This document shows, one piece after another, positions 1 through 6,781 of a DNA stretch of 7,638 nt. Both the position numbers and the translations under genes were made by a program. Position 1 is the first letter of the stretch. Each line of letters opens with the position of its first letter. The notes under the pieces are model-generated. The model worked only from the letters and a program-made list of their open reading frames with translations. It was not told where the DNA came from and made no database searches. Source of the stretch: Gemmatimonadota bacterium. Lineage in GTDB: Bacteria; ARS69. The DNA lies in the NCBI GenBank assembly GCA_020431545.1, contig JAGQIB010000392.1, forward strand, positions 1-7,638, written 5' to 3'.

Positions 1-1149
1 GCGGCCGATCTCGGCGGACCCGGCCTCGTCCTCGAGCGCGGCCAGGATTCCCCGGGCGAACGCGTTCGCCTCGCGATCCTTCACATAGATACCGTCGTCC
101 CCGAGGATCTCCCGATTGACCGGATTATCGAAGACCACGGTGGGGAGGCCGGCCGCCATGTAGTTGAACAGCTTCCCGTTCCCCTCGGTCTCCGAGATCT
201 TGGGGGAGATCGCCAGGTCCGACTCCCCGAGGATCTCCGCGATCCGGAGATAGTCCACGCGGCCCACGAAGTGGACACGCTCGCGATAGCCGCGATGGTC
301 GAGCCGGCGGGCGCAATCCGCCTCCCCCGGGAACCCCACCACGACGAAGGTCACGTCGTCGCGCGCGTCCAGGACCTGCGGGATCACGTCGAGCAGGATC
401 TCGCGGCCCTGGAGCCGGGTGAGGACCCCCACGAAAGCCACGACCTTGTTCTTGGCGGCAATCCCGAGTTGCTCGCGCGCGCCCGGAGGAGGGGTCGAGA
501 AGAACGACTCGCCGACCCCGTCGCGGACCTCCGTGACACGGTCCTCGGGGATCTTGAACCGCTGGATCAGGTCCTCGCGGAACGCGGCCGAGCTCACCAC
601 GATGTGATCGACGGAGCGGTTGATCCAGTTCTCCACCGTCCGCAGGATTCCGTAGAGCAAGCGGTTCTTGCCGCCGAACCCGTAGTCGGCGAGTTCGCCG
701 GTGAGGCTGCCCTGGAGGTCGGCCACGCACGGGATGCGCAGCAACCGCGAGACGATCGCGCCGAAGAACGCGCCCTCGTGCAGATGCGCGTGGATGACCG
801 CGGGACGGATCTCCCGCGCGACCGCGAGGCAACGGAACAGCAGGAAGATGTCGACGTAGAACTTGTGCAGCGAGGGCCCCGGTCCGAGCTTCTTGTACCA
901 GGGGAAGTTCGGCGTACGGCGCGTGAACACGCCGGGCAACTCGCGCCCGTGGTGGTACGTGCAGATCTCGACGTGGTAGCCGAGATGCTGTAGCAAGCGC
1001 GTCTCCTCGTAGATGCGCACGTGGCAGCCGCGATCCGCGAAGAACGGCGTGGGCGCGATCACGAGGATCGAAGGCCGGGACGGAGGCGTCCCGCCCGGAC
1101 CGAGCTCTCGAGCCGCCGACGCCTCGGGCCGCGCGGTGGTCACGCTCAC
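1..1149 (-). CDS. GT4-family glycosyltransferase, partial (C-terminus off the left edge)
   Basis: A GT-B fold retaining glycosyltransferase, expected to move a sugar from a nucleotide-sugar donor to a glycan, lipid or other acceptor on the cytoplasmic side. 383 codons are visible and the frame is still open at base 1. The N-terminal domain starts near residue 27 (SILVIAPTPFF) and has an early glycine, R39-G41, where GT4 enzymes bind the donor. A linker DGVGESFF (210-217) resembles the usual NGVD..F motif. The donor domain follows, with LQGREILLDVIPQV (246-259), FVGRVDY (294-300) and the donor-site segment SETEGNGKLFNYMAAGLP (319-336). In that segment the first Glu of the GT4 EX7E motif is present, while the second position appears to be Asn329. 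The GTG start is chosen because it overlaps the glpD stop as GTGA; another GTG lies two codons further on. Acceptor and product are unknown. It is probably co-transcribed with glpD. Confidence 0.88.
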   Translation of the reverse strand, partial: MSVTTARPEASAARELGPGGTPPSRPSILVIAPTPFFADRGCHVRIYEETRLLQHLGYHVEICTYHHGRELPGVFTRRTPNFPWYKKLGPGPSLHKFYVDIFLLFRCLAVAREIRPAVIHAHLHEGAFFGAIVSRLLRIPCVADLQGSLTGELADYGFGGKNRLLYGILRTVENWINRSVDHIVVSSAAFREDLIQRFKIPEDRVTEVRDGVGESFFSTPPPGAREQLGIAAKNKVVAFVGVLTRLQGREILLDVIPQVLDARDDVTFVVVGFPGEADCARRLDHRGYRERVHFVGRVDYLRIAEILGESDLAISPKISETEGNGKLFNYMAAGLPTVVFDNPVNREILGDDGIYVKDREANAFARGILAALEDEAGSAEIGR

Positions 1150-2810
1150 CGGGCGTGCCCCAGCGTCGCTTCCACTTCGCGAATCTCGCGTTCCCTTCGC
1201 TCCGCCGTCCACCCGTGGACCCCTCCCAGGATCGCGGCGCAATCCGCCAGACACGCCGCTCCCGGGTGCCCGAGCGTCCCGAGCCCCGTTCGGCGGAACA
1301 CGAGATCGGCGAGCCGCATCGCCATCTCGCTCTCGGCCGCGACCTGCACCGCCGCCCGCACCACCGGACGTTCCGGACCGATCCGCCGCGCCAGAGCGGC
1401 ATCGTCGCCGATTCGGCGGGCAATGTCGACGCCGAGGCCGCCGTGCGTGGCCGCCAGCTCCTCGACCTCATCCGCGGCCAGCGCCGGAGCGGCCTTCGCG
1501 ATCGCGGCGGCCGCCGCCGCGCGCGACTCGACGTCGCCCCCGGGCACCGGCACGTCTCCCGTCCGGCACGGCGGGGCCCGCCGGCCGTCGCGCGCGAAGA
1601 CCCCGTCGATCGTCTTCTCGGCCAGTCGGAGCGCGGTCGTGAACTTCGCCCCCAGCACGGTGACGAGCCCGTCCACCCGATCCGCTTCCCGGTGATCCAC
1701 GACGCGATACTCCCCGCTGCCCTGGTAGACCTTCTCGCGCACCTCCGTATCCACTAACGGATACAGGCCCGAGAAAGCGAACACGACCCGGTCGCGGCGC
1801 AGGTCCGCTCCGGGAATCGCGGAGCGGATCTCGGCCAGGAAATCGTCCACGTCGCGGTCCGTGACCGAGACGTCGTCGGGCTCGCCGCGGAACGGCACGT
1901 TCGTGGTCCCCACCAGCGTGTGCCCGCGCCACGGGATCAGGAAGATGTGACGGCCTCCACGGTTCAGCAGCGCCTCGTTCTCGAGCCGGGTCGCGAGCGC
2001 GAGCGCGTGCCCGTTCGTGAGCGAGGGCAGCACCACGTGGCAGCCCTTGGAGTGCTGCATCGTTCCCGGGGGACGGACCCGGCCGGCTCGCTCGAGGAAC
2101 CGGTAGGCCCAGGGCCCCGCGGCGTTGAGAACGAGTCGCCCGCGGACCTCGAATTCCTCGTCCGAGAGGAGATCGTGCGCCCGGACTCCCGTCACCCGAT
2201 CCGGCTCTCCCAGGAAGCCGGTGGCCTGGACGTAGTTCGCCGCCTCGGCCCCGGCCGCGACCGCCGCCTGCACCAGAGCCAGCGTCATCCGCTCGCTGCT
2301 GTGCATGTGGATCTCGGGGAAGACCGCCGCCCCCGTGAGGCCCTCGGCGCGAACGATCGGCTCGCGGGAGAGGACGTCGTCGCGGGACAGGAGCCGGAAC
2401 CGGTCGAGCCGCCGGGCGCCCGGCAGATCACGGGCGAGCCCCGCGCCGAGCGCCTCGTAGACGCTCATGCCCAGCGCGAGGATCTCCTTCCCCTTCAAAC
2501 CGTGCCCGTAGGTCGGGACCAGGAACGGGACCGGCGTGAGCAGGTGCGGGGCGACGCGGAGGAAACGTCGGCGCTCCTCGAGTGACTCCCGGACCTTGCC
2601 GAGCTGGCCCTGCTGGAGATAGCGGATGCCCCCGTGGATGAGCTTGGAGGACGCGGCCGAGGTGGCCTCACCGAAATCACCCTTTTCAAGGAGAGCTACG
2701 GAGAGCCCCCGGAGTGCCGCGTCCCAGGCCAGGGCCGCGCCCGTCACGCCGCCGCCCACGATCACGACGTCGAAGGCCCGCTCCGTCAGCCGCGAGGGCT
2801 TCCGCTCCAT
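1146..2810 (-). CDS. glpD: FAD-dependent glycerol-3-phosphate dehydrogenase (aerobic, GlpD type)
   Basis: Oxidises sn-glycerol 3-phosphate to dihydroxyacetone phosphate and passes electrons through FAD to membrane quinone, linking glycerol and phospholipid metabolism to respiration. The 554-residue length is normal for the family. The N-terminal Rossmann motif VGGGVTGAALAWDAALRG (18-35) matches GlpD signature 1. Glu42 ends the second strand and should bind the FAD ribose. TSAASSKLIHGGIRYL (50-65) is the typical FAD-contact segment. Further family blocks are KGCHVVLP (255-262), FLIPWRGHTLVGTTNVPF (290-307) and FSGLYPLV (346-353). Signature 2, usually GGKxTTYRxMAE, reads GAKFTTALRLAE (387-398), a variant. 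The all-helical C-terminal domain spans about 415-545. A G-rich Shine-Dalgarno (2819-2826) sits before the ATG. There is no GlpF, GlpK or GlpR gene nearby. The downstream glycosyltransferase overlaps its stop codon. Confidence 0.94.
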   Translation of the reverse strand: MERKPSRLTERAFDVVIVGGGVTGAALAWDAALRGLSVALLEKGDFGEATSAASSKLIHGGIRYLQQGQLGKVRESLEERRRFLRVAPHLLTPVPFLVPTYGHGLKGKEILALGMSVYEALGAGLARDLPGARRLDRFRLLSRDDVLSREPIVRAEGLTGAAVFPEIHMHSSERMTLALVQAAVAAGAEAANYVQATGFLGEPDRVTGVRAHDLLSDEEFEVRGRLVLNAAGPWAYRFLERAGRVRPPGTMQHSKGCHVVLPSLTNGHALALATRLENEALLNRGGRHIFLIPWRGHTLVGTTNVPFRGEPDDVSVTDRDVDDFLAEIRSAIPGADLRRDRVVFAFSGLYPLVDTEVREKVYQGSGEYRVVDHREADRVDGLVTVLGAKFTTALRLAEKTIDGVFARDGRRAPPCRTGDVPVPGGDVESRAAAAAAIAKAAPALAADEVEELAATHGGLGVDIARRIGDDAALARRIGPERPVVRAAVQVAAESEMAMRLADLVFRRTGLGTLGHPGAACLADCAAILGGVHGWTAERREREIREVEATLGHAR

Positions 2811-2818
2811 GACGCCAT

Positions 2819-2826
2819 CCCCTCCC
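2819..2826 (-). promoter_or_regulatory. Ribosome binding site of glpD
   Basis: Reads GGGAGGGG on the minus strand, eight bases before the ATG at 2810, and supports that start. The 145-base gap between the divergent glpD and CDGSH genes (2811-2955) must also hold their promoters. I see only weak candidates there, for example a minus-strand TTGTTT followed by GATGAT, and do not annotate them. Confidence 0.6.
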
Positions 2827-2940
2827 GTCCCCGCCGCAGGGACCTCGAAAGATCATCGGCGCAAGGCCGTCCCGAAACAACGCCGGGTGGCCCGTTCGCC
2901 GATCGCGTGCGAGAATGCCGGCGATTCCACCCCGCTCCCC

Positions 2941-2947
2941 GAGGAGG
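2941..2947 (+). promoter_or_regulatory. Strong Shine-Dalgarno that fixes the CDGSH gene start
   Basis: GAGGAGG lies eight bases before the ATG at 2956. It decides the start: the frame is open upstream as far as 2626, but that extension runs antisense to glpD and has no family resemblance, whereas this site gives a compact 80-residue CDGSH protein. Confidence 0.8.
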
Positions 2948-2955
2948 CCCGAAGC

Positions 2956-3198
2956 ATGGCCTACGACCGCAGCCCCTGGAAGGGCCCTCTCGAGCCCGGC
3001 ACGCTCGCGCTCTGCGCCTGCGGCGAGTCGTCCGACAAGCCGTACTGCGACGGAAGCCACGCCCGGCTCCAGACCGGCAAGACCCCGCACGTCGTGCGCG
3101 TGAGCGAGGCCAAGACGTACGCGATCTGCATGTGCGGCACCAGCGACAACCGACCATGGTGCGACGGCTCGCACAAGCGTCTGCCGGCCGCGGACTAG
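2956..3198 (+). CDS. Small double-CDGSH iron-sulfur domain protein
   Basis: An 80-residue soluble protein made almost entirely of two CDGSH zinc-finger-like motifs, each expected to hold a redox-active [2Fe-2S] cluster with three Cys and one His. Motif 1 is CACGESSDKPYCDGSH (20-35), with ligands Cys20, Cys22, Cys31 and His35. Motif 2 is CMCGTSDNRPWCDGSH (58-73), with ligands Cys58, Cys60, Cys69 and His73. Both fit CxCxxSxxxPxCDGSH exactly. The double-motif arrangement resembles monomeric CISD3/MiNT-like bacterial proteins rather than the dimeric single-motif mitoNEET type, and no membrane anchor is present. Such proteins are linked to electron transfer or iron-sulfur and redox homeostasis, but no specific partner is shown here. 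It is transcribed divergently from glpD and followed by a hairpin at 3224-3247, so it may be monocistronic. Confidence 0.95.
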   Translation: MAYDRSPWKGPLEPGTLALCACGESSDKPYCDGSHARLQTGKTPHVVRVSEAKTYAICMCGTSDNRPWCDGSHKRLPAAD

Positions 3199-3223
3199 CG
3201 CCGGATTCGACCCCGAGCGGGCG

Positions 3224-3247
3224 GGAACGGGCGCGGGAGTCCGTTCC
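3224..3247 (+). terminator. Hairpin after the CDGSH gene, weak terminator candidate
   Basis: A perfect 7-bp inverted repeat, GGAACGG (3224-3230) and CCGTTCC (3241-3247), encloses a 10-base loop 25 bases after the CDGSH stop codon. No T-tract follows, so intrinsic termination is doubtful. The position, just before a new promoter candidate, is what suggests the role. Confidence 0.3.
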
Positions 3248-3257
3248 GAGCGCACCC

Positions 3258-3285
3258 TTGACCGTCCCCGGCGGAGCGGCATAAC
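3258..3285 (+). promoter_or_regulatory. Sigma70-like promoter candidate for the aldehyde dehydrogenase gene
   Basis: The -35 box TTGACC (3258-3263) matches TTGACA at five of six positions. After a 16-base spacer, CATAAC (3280-3285) matches TATAAT at four of six and stands out as an A/T island in GC-rich DNA. Transcription would begin near 3292, giving an untranslated leader of about 170 bases that contains the repeats at 3382-3425. Confidence 0.5.
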
Positions 3286-3381
3286 TTCGGTCGTTCTGCT
3301 CCCGAAACGTCGGATTCCGCGAAGCGCGACTCCGGGCTGAGGAGTCCCCGAACCCGTTTTCGGACTGCTCCGCCCGGAGCG

Positions 3382-3425
3382 ACGCCGGTCGCGACCCCGG
3401 TCGAAACGCCGGTCGCGATCCGGTC
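3382..3425 (+). repeat. Tandem direct repeat with palindromic core in the aldehyde dehydrogenase leader
   Basis: The 13-mer ACGCCGGTCGCGA occurs at 3382-3394 and again at 3406-3418, a period of 24 bases. Each copy is followed by a CCGGTC (3397-3402 and 3420-3425). The first copy contains the perfect palindrome GGTCGCGACC (3387-3396); the second is degenerate at one base (GGTCGCGATC). A short GCGAC/GTCGC hairpin (3379-3392) overlaps the first copy. The position, between the promoter candidate and the start codon, suits an operator pair or a leader RNA structure, but neither is demonstrated. Confidence 0.45.
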
Positions 3426-3461
3426 CGACCCAACCCTACCGGAACCAGGAGACGAGACCGG

Positions 3462-4946
3462 ATGACCGAGGTCCTCAGTGTGAGCGCGGTCCAGATGATG
3501 GTGAACGGCGAATGGATCGACGCCGGCGACGGCGCGACCATGGACGTGATCAACCCCTTCGACGGCTCGATCGTCGCGGCCGTGCCCAAGGGCAGCCGCA
3601 GCGACGCGAAGACCGCGATCGGCGCGGCCGAGAACGCATTGCCGGCGTGGGCCGACACGTCGCCGGACGAGCGCGCGGCGCTCCTGTTCGCGGGCATCGA
3701 GAAGGTCCGCGAGCACCAGAAGGAGCTCGCGAAGACGCTCTCGATGGAGCAGGGCAAGCCCGTGTTCGAGGCGATGGGCGAGATCCACCATTTCCTGCAC
3801 GGCATGACCTTCTACGCCGGCCTCGCGAGCAAGATCCGCGGCGCGCAGGTTCCGCTGCCGCCGGACATGGGCAAGCACAGCTACGGCCTCGTGCTGAAGC
3901 GCCCGGTCGGCGTCTGCGGCGCGATCGTGCCGTGGAACTTCCCGATCACGCTCATGGGCACCAAGATCGGGCCGGCGCTGATCGCCGGGAACACGGTGGT
4001 CGTGAAGCCGGCCAGCACCACGCCGCTCACGACGCTCCGCATCATCGGCCTGTTCAACGAGGCGGGCCTCCCCGCCGGCGTGCTGAACTGCATCACCGGG
4101 CCGGGGCGCGAAGTCGGCGAGGAGCTGCTGCAGAACCCGGTCGTGCGGCGCATCGCGTTCACGGGCGAGTCCGGCACGGGGCGTCGCGTGATGGAGATCG
4201 CCGGCCCGCAGTTCAAGCGGATCACGCTGGAGCTCGGCGGCTCGGATCCGATGATCGTGATGCCGGACGCCGACCTCAAGAAGGCGATCAGCGGCGCGAT
4301 GATCGGTCGCTTCTGGAACTGCGGCCAGGCGTGCCTCGCCGTGAAGCGCCTGTACCTGCACGAGGACATCCACGACGAGTTCCTGGCCGGCCTGCTCAAG
4401 AAGGTCGGGACCTACGAGGTCGGTGATCCGTCGACGCGGCCGGAGAAGCCGATGCTGCGCATGGGTCCGCTCCACACCGCCGACCAGCGCGCCGAGATCG
4501 AGGAGCAGCTCGCGGATGCAGTGAACCGCGGCGCCGAGGTCCTGATCGGCGGCAAGCGCCCGGACAAGCCGGAACTCGCGAAGGGACACTTCTTCGAGCC
4601 GGCCGTCGTCACCGGCGTGCCTCACGACGCGAAGCTCGTGCAGGACGAGGTGTTCGGCCCCGTGCTGCCCGTGTTCAAGATCAAGGATCTGGACGAGGGC
4701 ATCGCGCTCGCGAACGACAATCAGTACGGGCTCGGATCGTCGATCTGGACCCAGAACCTCACCTGGTCGAACCAGGCGATCCGCGAGATCCAGGCGGGCG
4801 TGACCTGGGTGAACCAGATCCACTACGGGTACGACGAGCTGCCGTTCGGCGGCGTGAAGGCCTCCGGCGTCGGCCACGAGCACGGTCCGGAAGCGGTCGA
4901 TTACTACCTGGAGAAGAAGGGCGCGGTCATCGGAGGACTCGCGTAA
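3462..4946 (+). CDS. NAD(P)-dependent aldehyde dehydrogenase, class-3-fold superfamily
   Basis: Oxidises an aldehyde to the acid through a cysteine thiohemiacetal. The 494-residue length is normal for a stand-alone ALDH. Visible motifs are VPWNF with oxyanion Asn159, VVVKPAS with Lys182, FTGESGTG (233-240) on the coenzyme loop, LELGG with general base Glu257, NCGQAC with catalytic Cys291, and DEVFGP with Glu396. Ser185, three residues after Lys182, occupies the site where NAD-specific enzymes usually carry Glu; E. coli GabD, which uses NADP, has the same KPAS, so NADP use is plausible. Just upstream of the hydratase and PaaA-like genes, it may oxidise a ring-opened semialdehyde-CoA, the job of the ALDH domain of PaaZ, or act on an aldehyde precursor such as phenylacetaldehyde. 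It lacks the PaaZ hydratase domain. AGGAGA (3447-3452) supports the ATG. Substrate unproven. Confidence 0.93.
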   Translation: MTEVLSVSAVQMMVNGEWIDAGDGATMDVINPFDGSIVAAVPKGSRSDAKTAIGAAENALPAWADTSPDERAALLFAGIEKVREHQKELAKTLSMEQGKPVFEAMGEIHHFLHGMTFYAGLASKIRGAQVPLPPDMGKHSYGLVLKRPVGVCGAIVPWNFPITLMGTKIGPALIAGNTVVVKPASTTPLTTLRIIGLFNEAGLPAGVLNCITGPGREVGEELLQNPVVRRIAFTGESGTGRRVMEIAGPQFKRITLELGGSDPMIVMPDADLKKAISGAMIGRFWNCGQACLAVKRLYLHEDIHDEFLAGLLKKVGTYEVGDPSTRPEKPMLRMGPLHTADQRAEIEEQLADAVNRGAEVLIGGKRPDKPELAKGHFFEPAVVTGVPHDAKLVQDEVFGPVLPVFKIKDLDEGIALANDNQYGLGSSIWTQNLTWSNQAIREIQAGVTWVNQIHYGYDELPFGGVKASGVGHEHGPEAVDYYLEKKGAVIGGLA

Positions 4947-4958
4947 CCGTCCGTCTCG

Positions 4959-4992
4959 GGGCGGGGCCGAGCGCCCCGCCCGTCCTTTCTTT
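4959..4992 (+). terminator. Intrinsic terminator or attenuator between aldehyde dehydrogenase and hydratase genes
   Basis: A perfect 9-bp stem, GGGCGGGGC (4959-4967) and GCCCCGCCC (4973-4981), closes a five-base loop and is followed by TCCTTTCTTT (4983-4992), seven T in ten bases. It begins 12 bases after the aldehyde dehydrogenase stop. Only 18 bases separate the T-rich tail from the hydratase start, with no promoter seen between, so downstream expression needs read-through or a promoter inside the aldehyde dehydrogenase gene. Confidence 0.8.
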
Positions 4993-5010
4993 CGTGCCCC
5001 GGAGGTCGAA

Positions 5011-5793
5011 ATGTCGAACCCGCGCGTGACCGCCTCGGCCGACGGAGCCGTCGGCTTCATCGAGCTGAACCACCCCAAGGCGAACAGCTACGACCTGACG
5101 TTCATGCAGGACCTGGACACCGCGATCGACACGCAGCTCGCGAACGACGCGGTGAAGGTCGTGATCCTGCGCAGCGCGCTCGAGAAGTTCTTCTCGGCCG
5201 GCGCCGACATCAAGGCGTTCCAGGCGAACTCGACCGAGGCGAACATGAAGATGATCCGGTTCGCCCACAACACGCTGCGCAAGATGGGCACGTCGCCCAA
5301 GGTGTTCATCGCGGCGATCAACGGCCACGCGCTCGGCGGCGGCTTCGAGATGGCGCTCGCCTGCGACCTGCGCTTCGCGGCCGAGGGCGACTACCGGATG
5401 GGCCTGCCCGAGGTCACGCTGGGCCTGCTGCCGGGCAACGGCGGCACGCAGCGCCTGCCGCGCCTGATCGGCGCGACGCGGGCGCTCGAGCTGATGGTCA
5501 CCGGCCGCACCGTCACGCCGACCGAGGCGGAGCAGATCGGCCTCGTGAACCGCCTCTACCCGGCCGCGGACCTGCTGCGCAAGACCACCGACTACGCCAC
5601 GCGTCTCGCGACCGGAGCCACGGTCGCGATCGGCCGGATCAAGCAGGCCGTGATGGAAGGCATGGACCTGCCGCTCGACGAAGCGCTCTCGCTCGAGCGC
5701 AAGCTGATGGAGCCCCTGTTCGACACGGAAGACGCGAAGGAAGGCATCGGCGCGTTCGCCGAGAAGCGTCAGGCGACGTTCACGGGCCGCTAG
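5011..5793 (+). CDS. Enoyl-CoA hydratase/isomerase family protein (crotonase fold, PaaF-like)
   Basis: Expected to hydrate a 2,3-enoyl-CoA to a 3-hydroxyacyl-CoA. At 260 residues it is a complete single-domain crotonase. The oxyanion hole is formed by FSAGADI (61-67) and by INGHALGGG (103-111). Both catalytic glutamates of true hydratases are present: Glu113 in GGGFEMALACDL and Glu134 in LPEVTLGLLPGNGGTQRLPR. Having both argues for hydratase activity as in PaaF rather than the PaaG isomerase, which relies on an Asp. The C-terminal half carries ATRALELMVTGRTV and the helical trimerisation region. GGAGGT (5001-5006), four bases before the ATG, gives a good Shine-Dalgarno. It follows the terminator at 4959-4992 and precedes the PaaA-like gene by 19 bases. 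In phenylacetate degradation such an enzyme works in the beta-oxidation-like steps after ring opening; a general fatty-acid role cannot be excluded. Confidence 0.93.
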   Translation: MSNPRVTASADGAVGFIELNHPKANSYDLTFMQDLDTAIDTQLANDAVKVVILRSALEKFFSAGADIKAFQANSTEANMKMIRFAHNTLRKMGTSPKVFIAAINGHALGGGFEMALACDLRFAAEGDYRMGLPEVTLGLLPGNGGTQRLPRLIGATRALELMVTGRTVTPTEAEQIGLVNRLYPAADLLRKTTDYATRLATGATVAIGRIKQAVMEGMDLPLDEALSLERKLMEPLFDTEDAKEGIGAFAEKRQATFTGR

Positions 5794-5812
5794 GCGAAAG
5801 GAACGAGACCGC

Positions 5813-6781
5813 ATGGTGATGATCAGCGAAGACCAGATGATCGAGCGGCTCAAGGGCGGCATGCTCGTGGAGTCCGGCGATCAGATGTCCGAGAAGTACC
5901 TCGCGGGCATGAAGCGCATTCTCACCGTCTCGGCGGACACCGAGCTCGTGAGCGCGCCCGCGTACTATCTCGCGGCGAAGGACGCTCCTTCGATCAACGC
6001 GTTCGTCTCCGCCATGGGCATCATCCAGGACGAGATGGGCCACGCGCACATCGCGTACCGCCTCATGGAAGATCTCGGCGTGAGCAAGGAAGAACTCATC
6101 TACGAACGCGACCCGTCGCAGTTCAAGTACCCGTACGCGTTCGACGTGCCGCTCACCACGTGGGTGGAGCTCGCCGTGGCGAACGCCATGTACGATCGCG
6201 CCGGTTTCACGCTGCTGGGAGACGTCTTCCGTCACACGACGTTCGCGCCGTGGAAGCGCGCGCTCGTGAAGGTGGACAAGGAGGAGAACTTCCACCTCCG
6301 CCACGGCGAGACGTGGATGAAGAAGATCAACGCCTCCGCCGAGGGTCACGCGAAGCTGCAGCGCGCGGTGGACTGGATGCTCCCGCTCACGCTCGAGTGG
6401 TTCGGGCTGCCGGACGACCTCAAGACCCAGACCGTGCAGCTGGACTACGGCTTCAAGGGACAGTCGAACGACCAGCTCCGCCAGACGTGGATGTCCACGG
6501 CGATCCCGTTCCTGGATTCGCTCGGGCTCGAGACGCCCGTGCACTGGGACGAGGCCGCGAAGAAGTACCAGATCGATTATCCGTTCCCGTGCCGGTTCGA
6601 TCCCGAGGCGAAGCGCTGGCTGTTCGACGAGGGCACGATCGACTGGATGGACGACGGCTCCGGCCGCGACAGCGTGATGAAGCGCTGGCGCGCGCGCGGC
6701 CCGAAGAACGACGAGTTCGTGGAGATCCTGCAGCGCGGTCACCGGCAGATCGCGAACATGATCGAGCGCGGAGCGAACTGA
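5813..6781 (+). CDS. paaA: PaaA-like di-iron oxygenase subunit of a CoA-thioester epoxidase
   Basis: Related to the catalytic subunit of phenylacetyl-CoA 1,2-epoxidase, which inserts one oxygen of O2 into the aromatic ring of phenylacetyl-CoA in the cytoplasm. The 322-residue protein has the ferritin-like PaaA/PaaC fold. Aligned by eye to E. coli PaaA, all six expected iron ligands are present: Glu44 (DTEL), Glu74 and His77 (DEMGH), Asp128 (YDRAG), and Glu158 and His161 (EENFH), with spacings within one residue of the E. coli enzyme. Other PaaA-like blocks are FKYPYAFDVPLTTWVEL (104-120), PWKRALVKVDKEENFH (146-161) and NDQLRQTW (219-226). The tail is longer, with an extra segment near 256-290. 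AAAGGA (5797-5802) precedes the ATG; the in-frame ATG two codons on is an alternative. The stop overlaps the next start (TGATG). The substrate could differ from phenylacetyl-CoA. Confidence 0.92.
   Translation: MVMISEDQMIERLKGGMLVESGDQMSEKYLAGMKRILTVSADTELVSAPAYYLAAKDAPSINAFVSAMGIIQDEMGHAHIAYRLMEDLGVSKEELIYERDPSQFKYPYAFDVPLTTWVELAVANAMYDRAGFTLLGDVFRHTTFAPWKRALVKVDKEENFHLRHGETWMKKINASAEGHAKLQRAVDWMLPLTLEWFGLPDDLKTQTVQLDYGFKGQSNDQLRQTWMSTAIPFLDSLGLETPVHWDEAAKKYQIDYPFPCRFDPEAKRWLFDEGTIDWMDDGSGRDSVMKRWRARGPKNDEFVEILQRGHRQIANMIERGAN

Noticed and set aside
125..1471. A 448-codon minus-strand frame overlapping the glycosyltransferase and the end of glpD.
   Set aside because: It is an out-of-frame, Arg/Pro/Gly-rich shadow. 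The neighbouring frame, which starts at GTG 1149 and runs to base 1, carries the GT4 motifs.
2626..2955. An N-terminal extension of the CDGSH protein to 190 residues.
   Set aside because: The extension is antisense to glpD, lacks family similarity, and the GAGGAGG site fixes the start at 2956.
3195..5078. A 627-codon open frame on the minus strand opposite the aldehyde dehydrogenase gene.
   Set aside because: It encodes a low-complexity Arg/His/Val/Leu/Asp-rich sequence with no domain, and the plus strand carries an unmistakable ALDH. Long antisense frames are expected opposite GC-rich genes.
4927..6742. Two long minus-strand open frames (4927-5862 and 5780-6742) opposite the hydratase and PaaA-like genes.
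   Set aside because: Same low-complexity antisense composition, and they would span the well-supported plus-strand genes and their ribosome binding sites.
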